Origin: Paenibacillus barengoltzii NBRC 101215
GTDB taxonomy: Bacteria > Bacillota > Bacilli > Paenibacillales > Paenibacillaceae
DNA: 64,000 nt
Assembly: GCF_004000745.1 (NCBI RefSeq)
Contig: NZ_BILV01000010.1
Coordinates: 1 to 64,000, forward strand
Direction: 5' to 3'
The position numbers and the translations under genes were made by a program. The notes under the pieces are model-generated. The model searched no databases. It was given only the letters and a program-made list of their open reading frames with translations, and was not told the origin of the DNA. Every line of letters starts with the position of its first letter. Position 1 is the first letter of the stretch. Below, piece by piece: positions 26,603 to 35,183 of the stretch.

Positions 26603-28555
26603 TTATTTCGCGCGCTCTACTGCGCGATCCATTTTCTGTTGGACCGACTGCGGCCAGAACTGCAGCGGAGCTGCACTGCCGCCAGCAGCCTGCAACGCGG
26701 CATAGACGTCGATTTGCCCATATCCATAATATTTGTCCCGTCCTTTGTCACCCAAATCGATCACGTTCTTCCGGATGATGTCCATGACCTCGGTGTTCTT
26801 CAGGTCCGGATTGACCGATCGGATCAGAGCAGCAAGGGCTGCGACGTGCGGGCTTGCCATCGATGTCCCAGATAACGCGGCATATTGATTATCCGGATAG
26901 GTGCTGGCAATGCTTTCCCCTGGCGCCATCACGTCGATATAATCGCCGTAGTTGGAGAAGGAAGCCTTTTGCATATTATAGTCGGTTGCTGACACGGACA
27001 ACACTTCCGGATAAGCTGCAGGGTAACCCGGCCGTTCGGTGTTATCGTTGCCCGTAGCCGCAATCAACACCACATCCCGCTCATAGGCGTATTTAATTGC
27101 TTCATGCAAAAATTGAGCGTCGGCGTAGTTGCCCAGGCTCATATTAATCACTTTGGCGCCGTGGTCGGTCGCCCAGATGATGCCTTGAGCCACCGAATAG
27201 GTTGTGCCTGAGCCGGATTGATCGAGCGCCTTGACCGGCAAGATTTTACCGCCCCACATCATGCCGGCGATCCCTTCGCCGTTGTTCACATTGGCGGAAA
27301 TAATGCCCGCCACATGCGTGCCATGACCTACATCATCGGTGGGCTCTTGGTCCGGGTTGATCACATTGTATCCCTTCAGCAACCGCCCCTGCAGGTCGGG
27401 ATGCTTCAAATCCACGCCGGTGTCTACAACTGCTACGATCACATCATTGCTGCCCTTGGATAATTTCCAGCCGCGATTCGTTTCAATAATCGGCAGGTTC
27501 CATTGGTATTCGGAGAACAGCAGATCGTTTGGAATCTCGGGAGTTTCTTCGGTACCTTGGGTGTCGGATACCTGATCGTCTTCGTAATAGTAACTTCCCG
27601 GGTCGTCCCAAATGCTGTCGCCGGTTTCATTGGTCAGATACAGATAATGCGGCTCGATATACTTCGGCTTCCATTTATTCTGAAAATATTGCTTCAACTG
27701 CTGCATGCTCATTGTATCCGAACGGAAAATGTAGGTGCTGTTCAGCTTCCGCGGCGGTTTGCCGGAGATGTCCGCCAACATCTGCTTCATTTGCTCGTCC
27801 GTAGGCTTGCTGTGGAACGTCACCACGATTTCGTTCTCATAATAATGGCTTGCTTTTTCGTTGTCATGTCCTGTTTTCACCGTGATGTCTTTCAGCGTGT
27901 CCGCATGCACCGATTCCACCTTGAACTTGCCTTCCTTCGGATAAGGGATCAACCGCAGGTTTTTATTCTGATGATCCTGCACCCGACCTAAGATCCCGAT
28001 GTCCATCACCGCGATAATCCCTTGCTTTTTCCCTTTTACAGGCTCTGCGGCAATGAAATATTTTGGCTGCTTCTCCGGGAACGATGGCGATTCATAACTG
28101 CTTGATTTGCTTAACGCCTTTTTCGCGTACCCCAAATAGGTGTTGAGTTGCTTGCTTACAGCCGGGTCCGGTTTAAAATCCTCTCGCCGAAACTGCCGGG
28201 TTTGCCCTTTCTTGGCATCGTACCAGAGGATCGCCTGAAAATGCTTATGATCCTTCTGCAATTCCCGCGCAGCACGTTGCAGCTTGTCACCTATACTGCC
28301 GCCGGAAGAGCTTGCCGCAAGCGAACGAAGATGGCCCCGTGCGTCCATGCGAGATAACCGTTCGGTAGCAGTCATATCCCGCTTCAGCATGCTTTGCTTT
28401 AATTTCTGCTCCTCCGCCGGCTTTGGCACGGATAGTTGAGTTACGGAATTCCGCGGAGTCGTCTTGTCATTGTCCGAGGATGGGAAGAGAAGCGAAACCG
28501 CAGCTACTGCCGCGGCCCCCGTCAACCCCCAAGCGGCCCATCTGCGCCAGTTCAT
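26603..28555 (-). CDS. Subtilisin-like S8 serine peptidase with long propeptide
   Basis: A 650-residue exported or membrane-anchored subtilase. An N-terminal hydrophobic segment (about 7-24) follows MNWRR; residues 25-345 form an unusually long pro-region containing an inhibitor-like section (NEIVVTFHSKPTDEQMKQML). The catalytic domain (about 348-640) has Asp378 in VVDTGVDLKHP, His411 in GHGTHVAG, the oxyanion Asn503 in ATGNDN and Ser565 in LSGTSMASPHVA. AAAGGAGG lies 7 bases before the ATG. It stands alone between rnpB and the ypuI-like gene. Most likely a secreted or cell-surface protease; the long N-terminal part, nearly half the protein, has no function I recognise. Confidence 0.92.
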   Translation of the reverse strand: MNWRRWAAWGLTGAAAVAAVSLLFPSSDNDKTTPRNSVTQLSVPKPAEEQKLKQSMLKRDMTATERLSRMDARGHLRSLAASSSGGSIGDKLQRAARELQKDHKHFQAILWYDAKKGQTRQFRREDFKPDPAVSKQLNTYLGYAKKALSKSSSYESPSFPEKQPKYFIAAEPVKGKKQGIIAVMDIGILGRVQDHQNKNLRLIPYPKEGKFKVESVHADTLKDITVKTGHDNEKASHYYENEIVVTFHSKPTDEQMKQMLADISGKPPRKLNSTYIFRSDTMSMQQLKQYFQNKWKPKYIEPHYLYLTNETGDSIWDDPGSYYYEDDQVSDTQGTEETPEIPNDLLFSEYQWNLPIIETNRGWKLSKGSNDVIVAVVDTGVDLKHPDLQGRLLKGYNVINPDQEPTDDVGHGTHVAGIISANVNNGEGIAGMMWGGKILPVKALDQSGSGTTYSVAQGIIWATDHGAKVINMSLGNYADAQFLHEAIKYAYERDVVLIAATGNDNTERPGYPAAYPEVLSVSATDYNMQKASFSNYGDYIDVMAPGESIASTYPDNQYAALSGTSMASPHVAALAALIRSVNPDLKNTEVMDIIRKNVIDLGDKGRDKYYGYGQIDVYAALQAAGGSAAPLQFWPQSVQQKMDRAVERAK

Positions 28556-28713
28556 CAGTAAACCTCCTTTATTATATGTCCAATGTCCATAGCCATAGCG
28601 TGAGGTGATGCCCCTGATTTTATTCTTGAGGGATACCGTATTCTGTAAAATTGTGTTACGATAATTTCGTTAATGACTATACCGATCATTACAGGTGAAG
28701 GAGAATTGTTCGC

Positions 28714-29217
28714 ATGCCACAAGCCAATAACATCAGGCAGTTGTGTGAAGCCACTCGAGAGAAGCTAAAACAAGCGGTACAGAAGCTTGAAACGTTCTTA
28801 AACCATCATTCTTTGCCGCAGCTAATGGAAGGCCAAGACGAAGACAGAGTATTGTTTTACCAAGGATTTTTGTCAGATCTGCGTCACCTGCTTGTGTTCA
28901 GTGAGGTTTGCTACGAGAAGCTAGGCGTTGCCCTCCGTCGCGGTACCTTTGACGAGGAAGCTGCTGAGAAAGTGCTGTACCATGTGTATCATGATTGCGT
29001 TAATAACTTCTTCTATCCTAAAAATGAAAGCTATTCCGAAGATGGCAGATACGCCTATACGGGTCAGGATGCCATTCGATTCCGCAAGAAACCGGTTCGC
29101 GCGGCGCGTGACATCGTGCTGGATATCACCGGAATTTTTGAGGAATTGCGGGACGATCTCAATTATTATGAGAGCGATTATTTAACCCAATTGCGATTAA
29201 ACCGTTCCGCCAAATAA
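28714..29217 (+). CDS. YpuI-like (DUF3907) protein
   Basis: A 167-residue cytoplasmic protein without membrane segments. The pattern FYQGFLSDLRHLLVFSEVC, YHVYHDCVNNFFYPKNESYSEDGRYAYTGQDAIRF and RDIVLDITGIFEELRDDLNYYESDY resembles the YpuI/DUF3907 family of Bacilli, whose function is unknown. GGTGAAGGAG lies 8 bases before the ATG. It is monocistronic, closed by an intrinsic terminator. The assignment is by recollection of the family and would need an alignment. Confidence 0.7.
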   Translation: MPQANNIRQLCEATREKLKQAVQKLETFLNHHSLPQLMEGQDEDRVLFYQGFLSDLRHLLVFSEVCYEKLGVALRRGTFDEEAAEKVLYHVYHDCVNNFFYPKNESYSEDGRYAYTGQDAIRFRKKPVRAARDIVLDITGIFEELRDDLNYYESDYLTQLRLNRSAK

Positions 29218-29235
29218 AATGCAAATGAAACGACA

Positions 29236-29266
29236 AGATGCCGTGATGACGGCATCTTTTTATTTT
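29236..29266 (+). terminator. Intrinsic terminator after the YpuI-like gene
   Basis: AGATGCCGT (29236-29244) pairs with ACGGCATCT (29249-29257) around GATG, followed by a T-rich tract. Confidence 0.88.
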
Positions 29267-29340
29267 TGGGAACGATTTGCTAATCGCGCAGCGCATAAGG
29301 GAATCAGACCGGGGAGAAAATGATACGCGAGGTGATCAAT

Positions 29341-29574
29341 ATGCCAAATGGGGAAAAACCCATAGTTAAATGTAGCGTATCCAACTGCACCTATTGGGGA
29401 GAGAAAAATGTGTGCAATGCCGACGTCATTATGATCGATGTCGACCAGCATGCGAAGAACCATTATTCGGCGGAGTTCGCCGGTGAATCGTTTGATACGG
29501 AACACCAAGATGCTGCTGCATCGTCCGCTTCCACTTGCTGCCATACGTTTAAACCGAAGTTCAAATCGTCGTAA
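29341..29574 (+). CDS. DUF1540 domain protein
   Basis: A 77-residue protein. VKCSVSNCTYWGEKNVCNADVIMID matches the cysteine-containing DUF1540 pattern (C-x4-C-x8-C), though I quote only parts, and a second Cys pair (STCCHTF) lies near the C terminus. Such proteins are found in spore formers and may bind metal; no function is known. The ATG at 29341 has GAGGTGATC 5-12 bases upstream; the frame could begin at 29320 without a good site. It is followed 28 bases later by a small membrane protein. Confidence 0.82.
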   Translation: MPNGEKPIVKCSVSNCTYWGEKNVCNADVIMIDVDQHAKNHYSAEFAGESFDTEHQDAAASSASTCCHTFKPKFKSS

Positions 29575-29602
29575 GGAAACACATTTCACGGAGGTGCTTC
29601 AG

Positions 29603-29998
29603 ATGACGGATACCAAATCAGACAAACCGCACAAAAAATCGGCCGAAAAGAGCCGCACCGACTATCCGCGTAAAGTGAACCGTGAGCACCGTGAGGAGTA
29701 TGCGGCCGAGGTTACCCCGGCCGGGACGTACAGCGGTAACGTGATCCGCAGTGAAAGATCCGATGAATCTCACGATGCTATAGATAACAACGATACGGCA
29801 GGACGCACCGTTGGTTATGTCGGCGTGGGTTTAGGGATCGCCTCATTGTTCTTTTGGTCGATTATTCTGGGGCCGCTGGCTGCGGTTATGGGCTTCTATG
29901 CCTACAGCCAAGGCAACAAAACATCTGGGGCTTGGGCGATCGGCCTGGGGCTCGTATCCACGTTAAGCTACTTTGTACTGATGCCATTTACCCGCTAA
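29603..29998 (+). CDS. Small membrane protein with hydrophilic N terminus
   Basis: A 131-residue protein. The first ~75 residues are charged (Lys/Arg/Asp/Glu/Ser) and likely disordered; two helices follow (TVGYVGVGLGIASLFFWSII and LAAVMGFYAYS...WAIGLGLVSTLSYFVL), similar in plan to DUF4190-type proteins. The ATG at 29603 has GGAGGTG 6-12 bases upstream. The frame upstream (to 29438) overlaps the DUF1540 gene and is not used. Probably cotranscribed with the DUF1540 gene and closed by the terminator at 30052. No function recognised. Confidence 0.72.
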   Translation: MTDTKSDKPHKKSAEKSRTDYPRKVNREHREEYAAEVTPAGTYSGNVIRSERSDESHDAIDNNDTAGRTVGYVGVGLGIASLFFWSIILGPLAAVMGFYAYSQGNKTSGAWAIGLGLVSTLSYFVLMPFTR

Positions 29999-30051
29999 CC
30001 GACGTCCGATGGGGCTGCGGAAGCGCTGGAATCATGACCGTCATACTAACC

Positions 30052-30088
30052 GGCTAACGCCATCTTTAAGGCGTTGGCCTTTTCTTTT
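30052..30088 (+). terminator. Intrinsic terminator after the small membrane protein gene
   Basis: GGCTAACGCC (30052-30061) pairs with GGCGTTGGCC (30070-30079), followed by TTTTCTTTT. Confidence 0.85.
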
Positions 30089-30184
30089 CTGCAGCTTTTA
30101 TCGAAAAAGGGTGGTATGCGTCGCGGATTGCGTGTAAAATATAGGCATTGAACTAGTTATTCCTCGATAAGGAGCTTATTACGC

Positions 30185-30955
30185 ATGCAAATCGATCCGC
30201 GAACGGTGGAACAGCTGATTCAGCTTCAGTCTTTAAATCCATTAAATTTGCAACAATCGTCATCTGAACGAGCAACCGGGGATATGGACGGCTCGTTGTT
30301 TGATATATTGCTTCAGGAAATGATGTTGGCTGAGCAGGGCGAGAGATCTTTGCCTGAGACCGGCTCCAGTGTTGATACTCAAGCTTTATTAGCATCGCTT
30401 CAAGGGTATCTATATTCTGCGGGGATCGACGGTGGAGATTCGTTAGACGCAGCCTCTTTTGCAGAGCTGCTTCCGAATTACTTAACGGCCGCTGCGGCAG
30501 CGACAGTAGGGGATGTTCCGGGGCAAGCCGCGGAGGTTACCGCTGATTTGCAGTCTTTGATTGCCGAAGCTAGTTCGCGATATGGAGTGCCGGAGAGTCT
30601 GATCAAAGCGGTCATTGCGACGGAATCCTCCTTTAATCCGCAGGCGGTATCGTCCGCTGGAGCCAAAGGGCTGATGCAGTTGATGGACGCAACGGCGAAA
30701 GGGCTGGGAGTCAGCGACCCGTTTGATCCTGCGCAGAATATTGATGGCGGCACCAAATATTTGTCATATCAAATCCACCGTTACGGCGGGGATATTAAAA
30801 CGGCTCTTGCGGCCTACAACGCTGGACCAGGCAGACTGCAACGGCTGGGCATCAGCAACGATGAGCAACTGATGGAGAAGTTCCACTTATTGCCGCAGGA
30901 GACGCAAGGCTATATTGCCAAGATTATGCGAGCGCAAGCGAAATACGAGGCTTAA
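30185..30955 (+). CDS. Lytic transglycosylase (SLT domain), CwlQ/YjbJ-like
   Basis: A 256-residue protein with an uncharacterised N-terminal ~120 residues (Gln/Leu/Ala-rich) and a C-terminal SLT domain. Catalytic Glu147 lies in AVIATESSFNP, followed by GAKGLMQLM, GTKYLSYQIHRYGGDIKTALAAYNAGPG. It cleaves peptidoglycan glycan strands, forming 1,6-anhydroMurNAc ends. There is no signal peptide, as in B. subtilis CwlQ/YjbJ. AAGGAG lies 12 bases before the ATG. The transcript ends in the long hairpin at 30988. Confidence 0.9.
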   Translation: MQIDPRTVEQLIQLQSLNPLNLQQSSSERATGDMDGSLFDILLQEMMLAEQGERSLPETGSSVDTQALLASLQGYLYSAGIDGGDSLDAASFAELLPNYLTAAAAATVGDVPGQAAEVTADLQSLIAEASSRYGVPESLIKAVIATESSFNPQAVSSAGAKGLMQLMDATAKGLGVSDPFDPAQNIDGGTKYLSYQIHRYGGDIKTALAAYNAGPGRLQRLGISNDEQLMEKFHLLPQETQGYIAKIMRAQAKYEA

Positions 30956-30987
30956 TTTGGTTATAAAATTGAGAAGTACATGATTCG

Positions 30988-31056
30988 AAAGATCAAATGG
31001 AAAACGCTCCGATCGCGGTGATTTCGGGAATACGCGTTTTTCATTTGATCTTTTTT
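30988..31056 (+). terminator. Long terminator-like hairpin between the SLT and desulfurase genes
   Basis: A 20-bp helix (one G-T pair) joins 30988-31007 to 31034-31053 around a 26-base loop, ending in TTTTTT at 31051-31056. It would terminate the transglycosylase transcript; it lies only 19 bases before the desulfurase ATG, so it may also control entry into that operon. Confidence 0.82.
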
Positions 31057-31074
31057 GAGATGAAGGTGAACCTA

Positions 31075-32214
31075 ATGATCTATTTCGACCATGCGGCGAC
31101 GACCCCGCCTTATGAGGACGTCACCAAGACTGTAGCAGAAGTAATGGCAAGGCACTATGGCAACCCGTCTTCATTACACCGGCTGGGCGAAGATAGTGCA
31201 AAGCTGTTGGACAAAGCAAGGGAGGTAAGCGCCGCTGCACTAGGCGTTCAACCTCGGGAAATCGTGTTTACCGGCGGGGCGACGGAAAGCAATAATATGG
31301 CCATTAAAGGGGTTGCCCTCCAGTTTATCGAACGGGGCAAACATTTAATCACAACGACAACGGAGCATCCGTCTGTACTCGAGAGTGTCAAGCAGTTGGC
31401 CTCATGGGGCTGGGAAACGACGATTCTTCCAGTTGACGAGAATGGAGGCGTGACCGTCGAGCAGGTGCGGGAAGCGTTGCGCCCAGATACCGTGCTGGTG
31501 ACGATCATGCATGTGAACAACGAAACCGGGACCATACAGCCGGTGGAGGAAATCGGCCGTATGCTGAAAGCGACTGCCCCTAGGTTGCTGTTCCATGTGG
31601 ACGGCGTTCAAGGCTTTGGCAAGCTGCCCTTGTCGTTGAATGACAACGGAATTGATTTATACAGCCTGTCTGCGCACAAACTAAGAGGACCCAAAGGGGT
31701 AGGCCTGCTGTACGTCCGAGAAGGGCTTCGGCTTGCGCCGCTGCTGGCTGGCGGCGGACAAGAAGGCGGCTATCGTTCAGGTACGGAGAACATCCCTTAT
31801 ATCGTGGCTTTCGCGAAGGCGTTACGTCTGGCGAAGGAAGGTCGCGAGACTCGAGCAACCAAGCTATATGGCTTGCGTGAGCGTCTGATGAAGGGGCTTG
31901 CAGAATTGCCGGAGCTTGTGGTCAACTCCCCGGCGCAAGGCGCGCCGCACATCGTGCATTTTTCTTATCCGGGGATGAAAGCTGAGGCGTTGCTGCACAT
32001 GCTGGAGGAAGAAGGTTTTTTCGTATCTACCCGCTCAGCTTGCTCTTCCAAGCGAAGTGAACCAAGCCGTATTCTGCTTGCTATGGGCAAAACGAAGGAA
32101 GTTGCCTCGTCCGGCATTCGGATCAGTCTAGGCGATGAACATGAAGAACGAGACATTGACGCCCTGCTTGCCGCGTTGCAACGAAGTGTGAAGCGGCTGC
32201 AGGCTTTACGATAG
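31075..32214 (+). CDS. Cysteine desulfurase (NifZ/IscS-like), partner of ThiI
   Basis: A 379-residue PLP-dependent class V aminotransferase. It begins MIYFDHAATTPPYEDV; PLP-binding Lys202 is in SLSAHKLRGPKG, His98 region in TTTEHPSVLES, and the persulfide-carrying Cys323 in STRSACSSKR. It removes sulfur from cysteine and passes it to an acceptor. thiI follows 15 bases downstream, the nifZ-thiI arrangement of Bacillus used for 4-thiouridine in tRNA, so this is probably a dedicated donor rather than the Fe-S enzyme. The ATG at 31075 has AAGGTG 6 bases upstream. Confidence 0.94.
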   Translation: MIYFDHAATTPPYEDVTKTVAEVMARHYGNPSSLHRLGEDSAKLLDKAREVSAAALGVQPREIVFTGGATESNNMAIKGVALQFIERGKHLITTTTEHPSVLESVKQLASWGWETTILPVDENGGVTVEQVREALRPDTVLVTIMHVNNETGTIQPVEEIGRMLKATAPRLLFHVDGVQGFGKLPLSLNDNGIDLYSLSAHKLRGPKGVGLLYVREGLRLAPLLAGGGQEGGYRSGTENIPYIVAFAKALRLAKEGRETRATKLYGLRERLMKGLAELPELVVNSPAQGAPHIVHFSYPGMKAEALLHMLEEEGFFVSTRSACSSKRSEPSRILLAMGKTKEVASSGIRISLGDEHEERDIDALLAALQRSVKRLQALR

Positions 32215-32229
32215 GAGAGAAACGTTAAA

Positions 32230-33465
32230 ATGGAATATGATATGCTGCTGCTCCGTTTTGGAGAAATCACCCTTAAGGGGCGAAATCGCTCACGCTTCGA
32301 GCAAGTGATTCACAATCATGTCAAAGCACTGATGCATAAATTCCCCCGGGCGCAAGTCATCAAAGAATATGGAAGAATTTTTATTGCCATCAACGGAGAG
32401 CCGCTAGAGCCGATGATTGCGGAGATGAAGAACGTGTTTGGCGTAACTTCGATGTCTCCCATCAAAGTTGTCCCCTCCCGGTTGGAAGATATTCTGCAGA
32501 CGGGAGTTGATTTCATTAACGAACTGGGGCCGGCCCCGGGAACGAAGTTTAAAGTGACTGCCCGCCGGATCTGGAAGGCATTTCCCCACTCGTCGCATGA
32601 AATGAACAGACTGGTCAGCACTCCTATCCTGAACGCGAACCCCGAACTTAAGGTGGACGTTCATCACCCCGAAGTGGATCTGCGCGTGGAGATTCGAGAG
32701 CAGGGTACGTATTTGTTCTGTGAAGTGATCCCGGGGGCAGGAGGATTCCCGCTCGGCTCAAACGGTAAAGCCATGCTGCTCTTGTCCGGCGGAATCGACA
32801 GTCCGGTTGCCGGTTGGTCGGCGCTGCGTCGCGGATTGGAAATCGAATGTGTTCATTTCCACAGCTATCCTTTTACGAGTAAAAAAGCCGAGCAGAAGGT
32901 CATTGATTTAGCCCAAGTGTTAGCTAGGTATTCCGGCTTCATTAAGCTGCACCTCGTGCCGTTTACTGAAATTCAAACGAAGCTGGCACAGACCGGTCAG
33001 GATAACTTGATCATCACGATGATGCGAAGAGCAATGCTGCGCATTGCCACGAAGCTGGCGGAACGGAATGGCGCCTTGGCTCTGGTCACCGGAGACAGCT
33101 TGGGCCAAGTAGCCAGCCAAACGTTGTCCAGCATGAATGCGATCGGACGCGTAACGAATCTGCAAATACTTCGGCCGTTGGTGATGACCGACAAAGTGGA
33201 TATCATTGCGTTGGCGCAGCAGATTGGCACGTACGACTTGTCGATTTTGCCCTATGAAGATTGTTGTACGTTATTTGTTCCGAAATCTCCAGCAACCAAC
33301 CCGAATCTGCGAGTCCTGGAGAATGTGGAGCGTTCGCTGACGGATTTGGATGAAATGATTGACAAAGCGGTCGAGGATACGGAAACGATCTTTATCCGCC
33401 CTGGGCGCACCATTAAGCGACGGGAGAACACAGAGGATAATGTCGTTCAGGAAAGCTGGTTCTAA
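32230..33465 (+). CDS. thiI: tRNA 4-thiouridine synthetase ThiI
   Basis: A 411-residue ThiI. An N-terminal ferredoxin-like domain and THUMP domain (to about 165) precede the PP-loop ATPase with LLLSGGIDSPVAGW and a C-terminal core with CCTLFVPKSPATNP. No rhodanese domain is present, as usual for Bacillales, so sulfur must come from the adjacent desulfurase. It adenylates U8 of tRNA for sulfur transfer. GGAGAG lies 8 bases before the ATG. A bidirectional terminator follows. Confidence 0.96.
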   Translation: MEYDMLLLRFGEITLKGRNRSRFEQVIHNHVKALMHKFPRAQVIKEYGRIFIAINGEPLEPMIAEMKNVFGVTSMSPIKVVPSRLEDILQTGVDFINELGPAPGTKFKVTARRIWKAFPHSSHEMNRLVSTPILNANPELKVDVHHPEVDLRVEIREQGTYLFCEVIPGAGGFPLGSNGKAMLLLSGGIDSPVAGWSALRRGLEIECVHFHSYPFTSKKAEQKVIDLAQVLARYSGFIKLHLVPFTEIQTKLAQTGQDNLIITMMRRAMLRIATKLAERNGALALVTGDSLGQVASQTLSSMNAIGRVTNLQILRPLVMTDKVDIIALAQQIGTYDLSILPYEDCCTLFVPKSPATNPNLRVLENVERSLTDLDEMIDKAVEDTETIFIRPGRTIKRRENTEDNVVQESWF

Positions 33466-33479
33466 CTATAAAAAAAGAG

Positions 33480-33518
33480 AAACCCGCCAAGCCAATTCAA
33501 ATGGCTTTCGGCGGGTTT
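33480..33518. terminator. Bidirectional terminator between thiI and terC-like gene
   Basis: AAACCCGCC (33480-33488) pairs with GGCGGGTTT (33510-33518), with inner GCCA/TGGC pairing. A-rich left and T-rich right flanks allow use from both convergent genes. Confidence 0.85.
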
Positions 33519-33526
33519 TACTGTTT

Positions 33527-34231
33527 CTAGCGGGTTGCCGGATGCGTCTGAGCTCCTTCAGTTTCTTTGCGCTGTTGGCGCTTCTTCATGTAACCCGCTA
33601 ACAGTACGGCGGCGATTACAATGGCGATCAGTAGATAACGAAGAGCTGGATTCTCTTCGAAGAAATGCACGAAATGGCGCTCCTCGGTAATCATATTGGC
33701 GGCTGTGTAGGCAAGTACTGCAGCGCCAAGATATGCGATCCAAGGGAACTTGTCCAACAGTTTAATAAACAAGGTACTACCCCAAACAACGATCGGGACG
33801 CTGATCAGCAGGCCGATCACCACCAGCACCATGTGCTGCTTGGACGCCCCCGCTACGGCGATGACATTGTCGAGTCCCATGGCGGCGTCGGCAATGATAA
33901 TCGTACGGATCGCCGGCCATAGCTTATCCTTCGCTTCGATGTTGTCATGGCCGCCTTCATCCGCCAGCACCTTGTAGGCGATAAAGACCAGCATCAATCC
34001 GCCTACCGCCAGCAGCCAGGGGATTTGCAACAGCCATACGACGATCAGCGTTGCGGCGATCCTTAGTACCACGGCACCGATGGTACCGTATAAAATGGCT
34101 TTCTTCTGGACCGAGTGGGGCAGTTTTCTTGCCGCCATCCCGATGACGATTGCATTATCACCCGCCAAAATGAGATCGATAAAAATGATATTGATCAGGG
34201 CGAGAAAAAAAGCAGCGCTAAATAAGTCCAC
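33527..34231 (-). CDS. TerC family membrane protein (YjbE-like), copy 1
   Basis: A 234-residue TerC protein with seven to eight helices. FIDLILAGDNAIVIGMAAR near the N terminus and ADAAMGLDNVIAVAGA in the middle are the two conserved Asp-containing motifs that probably bind metal. The C-terminal tail is charged. Members of this group help manganese efflux or metallation of exported proteins in Bacillus. It starts with GTG, with GAGGAAG about 12 bases upstream. A second TerC gene is transcribed divergently from the same 131-bp gap. Confidence 0.9.
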   Translation of the reverse strand: MDLFSAAFFLALINIIFIDLILAGDNAIVIGMAARKLPHSVQKKAILYGTIGAVVLRIAATLIVVWLLQIPWLLAVGGLMLVFIAYKVLADEGGHDNIEAKDKLWPAIRTIIIADAAMGLDNVIAVAGASKQHMVLVVIGLLISVPIVVWGSTLFIKLLDKFPWIAYLGAAVLAYTAANMITEERHFVHFFEENPALRYLLIAIVIAAVLLAGYMKKRQQRKETEGAQTHPATR

Positions 34232-34251
34232 GTTATGTCACTTCCTCTATA

Positions 34252-34263
34252 GACGTATATACG
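34252..34263. promoter_or_regulatory. Palindrome ACGTATATACGT between divergent terC genes
   Basis: A perfect 12-bp palindrome close to the start of copy 1. It could be an operator shared by both divergent genes. I do not see a clean yybP-ykoY manganese riboswitch in the gap. Confidence 0.35.
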
Positions 34264-34362
34264 TATTAAATCTCTAAAAGGATTCATTTGTCCAGAGTTG
34301 TTTTTTAAAGTGGCATAGCTTGGCTACATCCCTCATACAAGTTGTAGGGGGGAGGGATAAGC

Positions 34363-35022
34363 TTGGAACATTTGCTGCTGTTATCGGAAATATTAATCAT
34401 CAATCTCGTACTCAGCGGCGATAACGCCGTTGTTATAGCTATGGCGAGCAAGAATTTGCCGCTTAAACAACGTAAGCGGGCGGTATGGTGGGGAGCGCTG
34501 GGAGCCGTACTGCTGCGCTGCGTCTTGACCTGGGTAGCCGTGTTACTGTTGAAAATCCCGTTTATTCATGCGGCAGGCGGCGTACTGCTGGCTGCTATTG
34601 CCGTAAAGCTGCTGCTGCCGCAGGAGGAACACTCCCGCGTGGCGGGCGCAAGCTCATTGTGGAAGGCGGTGCAGACGATTCTTGCCGCCGATTTTATTAT
34701 GAGCTTGGATAATGTACTGGCGATCGCCGCGCTGGCAGAGGGCGATGTGTCGATTCTTGTGATCGGGATCGCCATCAGCATTCCGATCGTGGTCTGGGGC
34801 AGCAATCTGATCGCCGATTGGCTGCAGCGTCTGCCGCTCCTCGTTTATGCCGGAGCAGGCATACTCGGATACACTGCCGGAGATATGCTGCTGCAGGATC
34901 CGCAGCTTGGACCAGCGCTTGCGGCGGCCGCCCCCGCATTGGCACGAGCTGTACCGGCGGGAACCGCCGCGGTCGTTATTATGTTCGGCTGGCTGCGAAA
35001 ATATAACGCCGGGCGCAGCTAA
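34363..35022 (+). CDS. TerC family membrane protein (YjbE-like), copy 2
   Basis: A 219-residue TerC protein. LLSEILIINLVLSGDNAVVIAMAS and AADFIMSLDNVLAIAAL hold the paired Asp motifs at matching positions to copy 1. Seven helices; it lacks the long charged tail of copy 1 and has an Ala/Pro-rich loop before the last helix. The start is TTG at 34363 with a GGGGGGAGGG site 8 bases upstream. Sequence divergence between the two copies is considerable, so this is an old duplication or two separate subfamilies, perhaps forming a heteromer. Confidence 0.9.
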   Translation: MEHLLLLSEILIINLVLSGDNAVVIAMASKNLPLKQRKRAVWWGALGAVLLRCVLTWVAVLLLKIPFIHAAGGVLLAAIAVKLLLPQEEHSRVAGASSLWKAVQTILAADFIMSLDNVLAIAALAEGDVSILVIGIAISIPIVVWGSNLIADWLQRLPLLVYAGAGILGYTAGDMLLQDPQLGPALAAAAPALARAVPAGTAAVVIMFGWLRKYNAGRS

Positions 35023-35183
35023 CGCCCCCGGCAGTTCCATCCACACCATCCGAAAAAAAACATCGGGCCCCGCCTTAGGCCGAGTGGTTTTTTGGGCAGA
35101 ATTCATATAAACTGGAAGTGAAGGGGATGTCGTAAATTGCAACGTCTTGTCCCTCATTGTCTTCTGGAAGGTGTGTGGTGGAT

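Noticed and set aside
34232-34362. yybP-ykoY manganese riboswitch before the terC genes
   Set aside because: The conserved sequence blocks of that riboswitch are not visible and the gap is too short to hold one plus two promoters.
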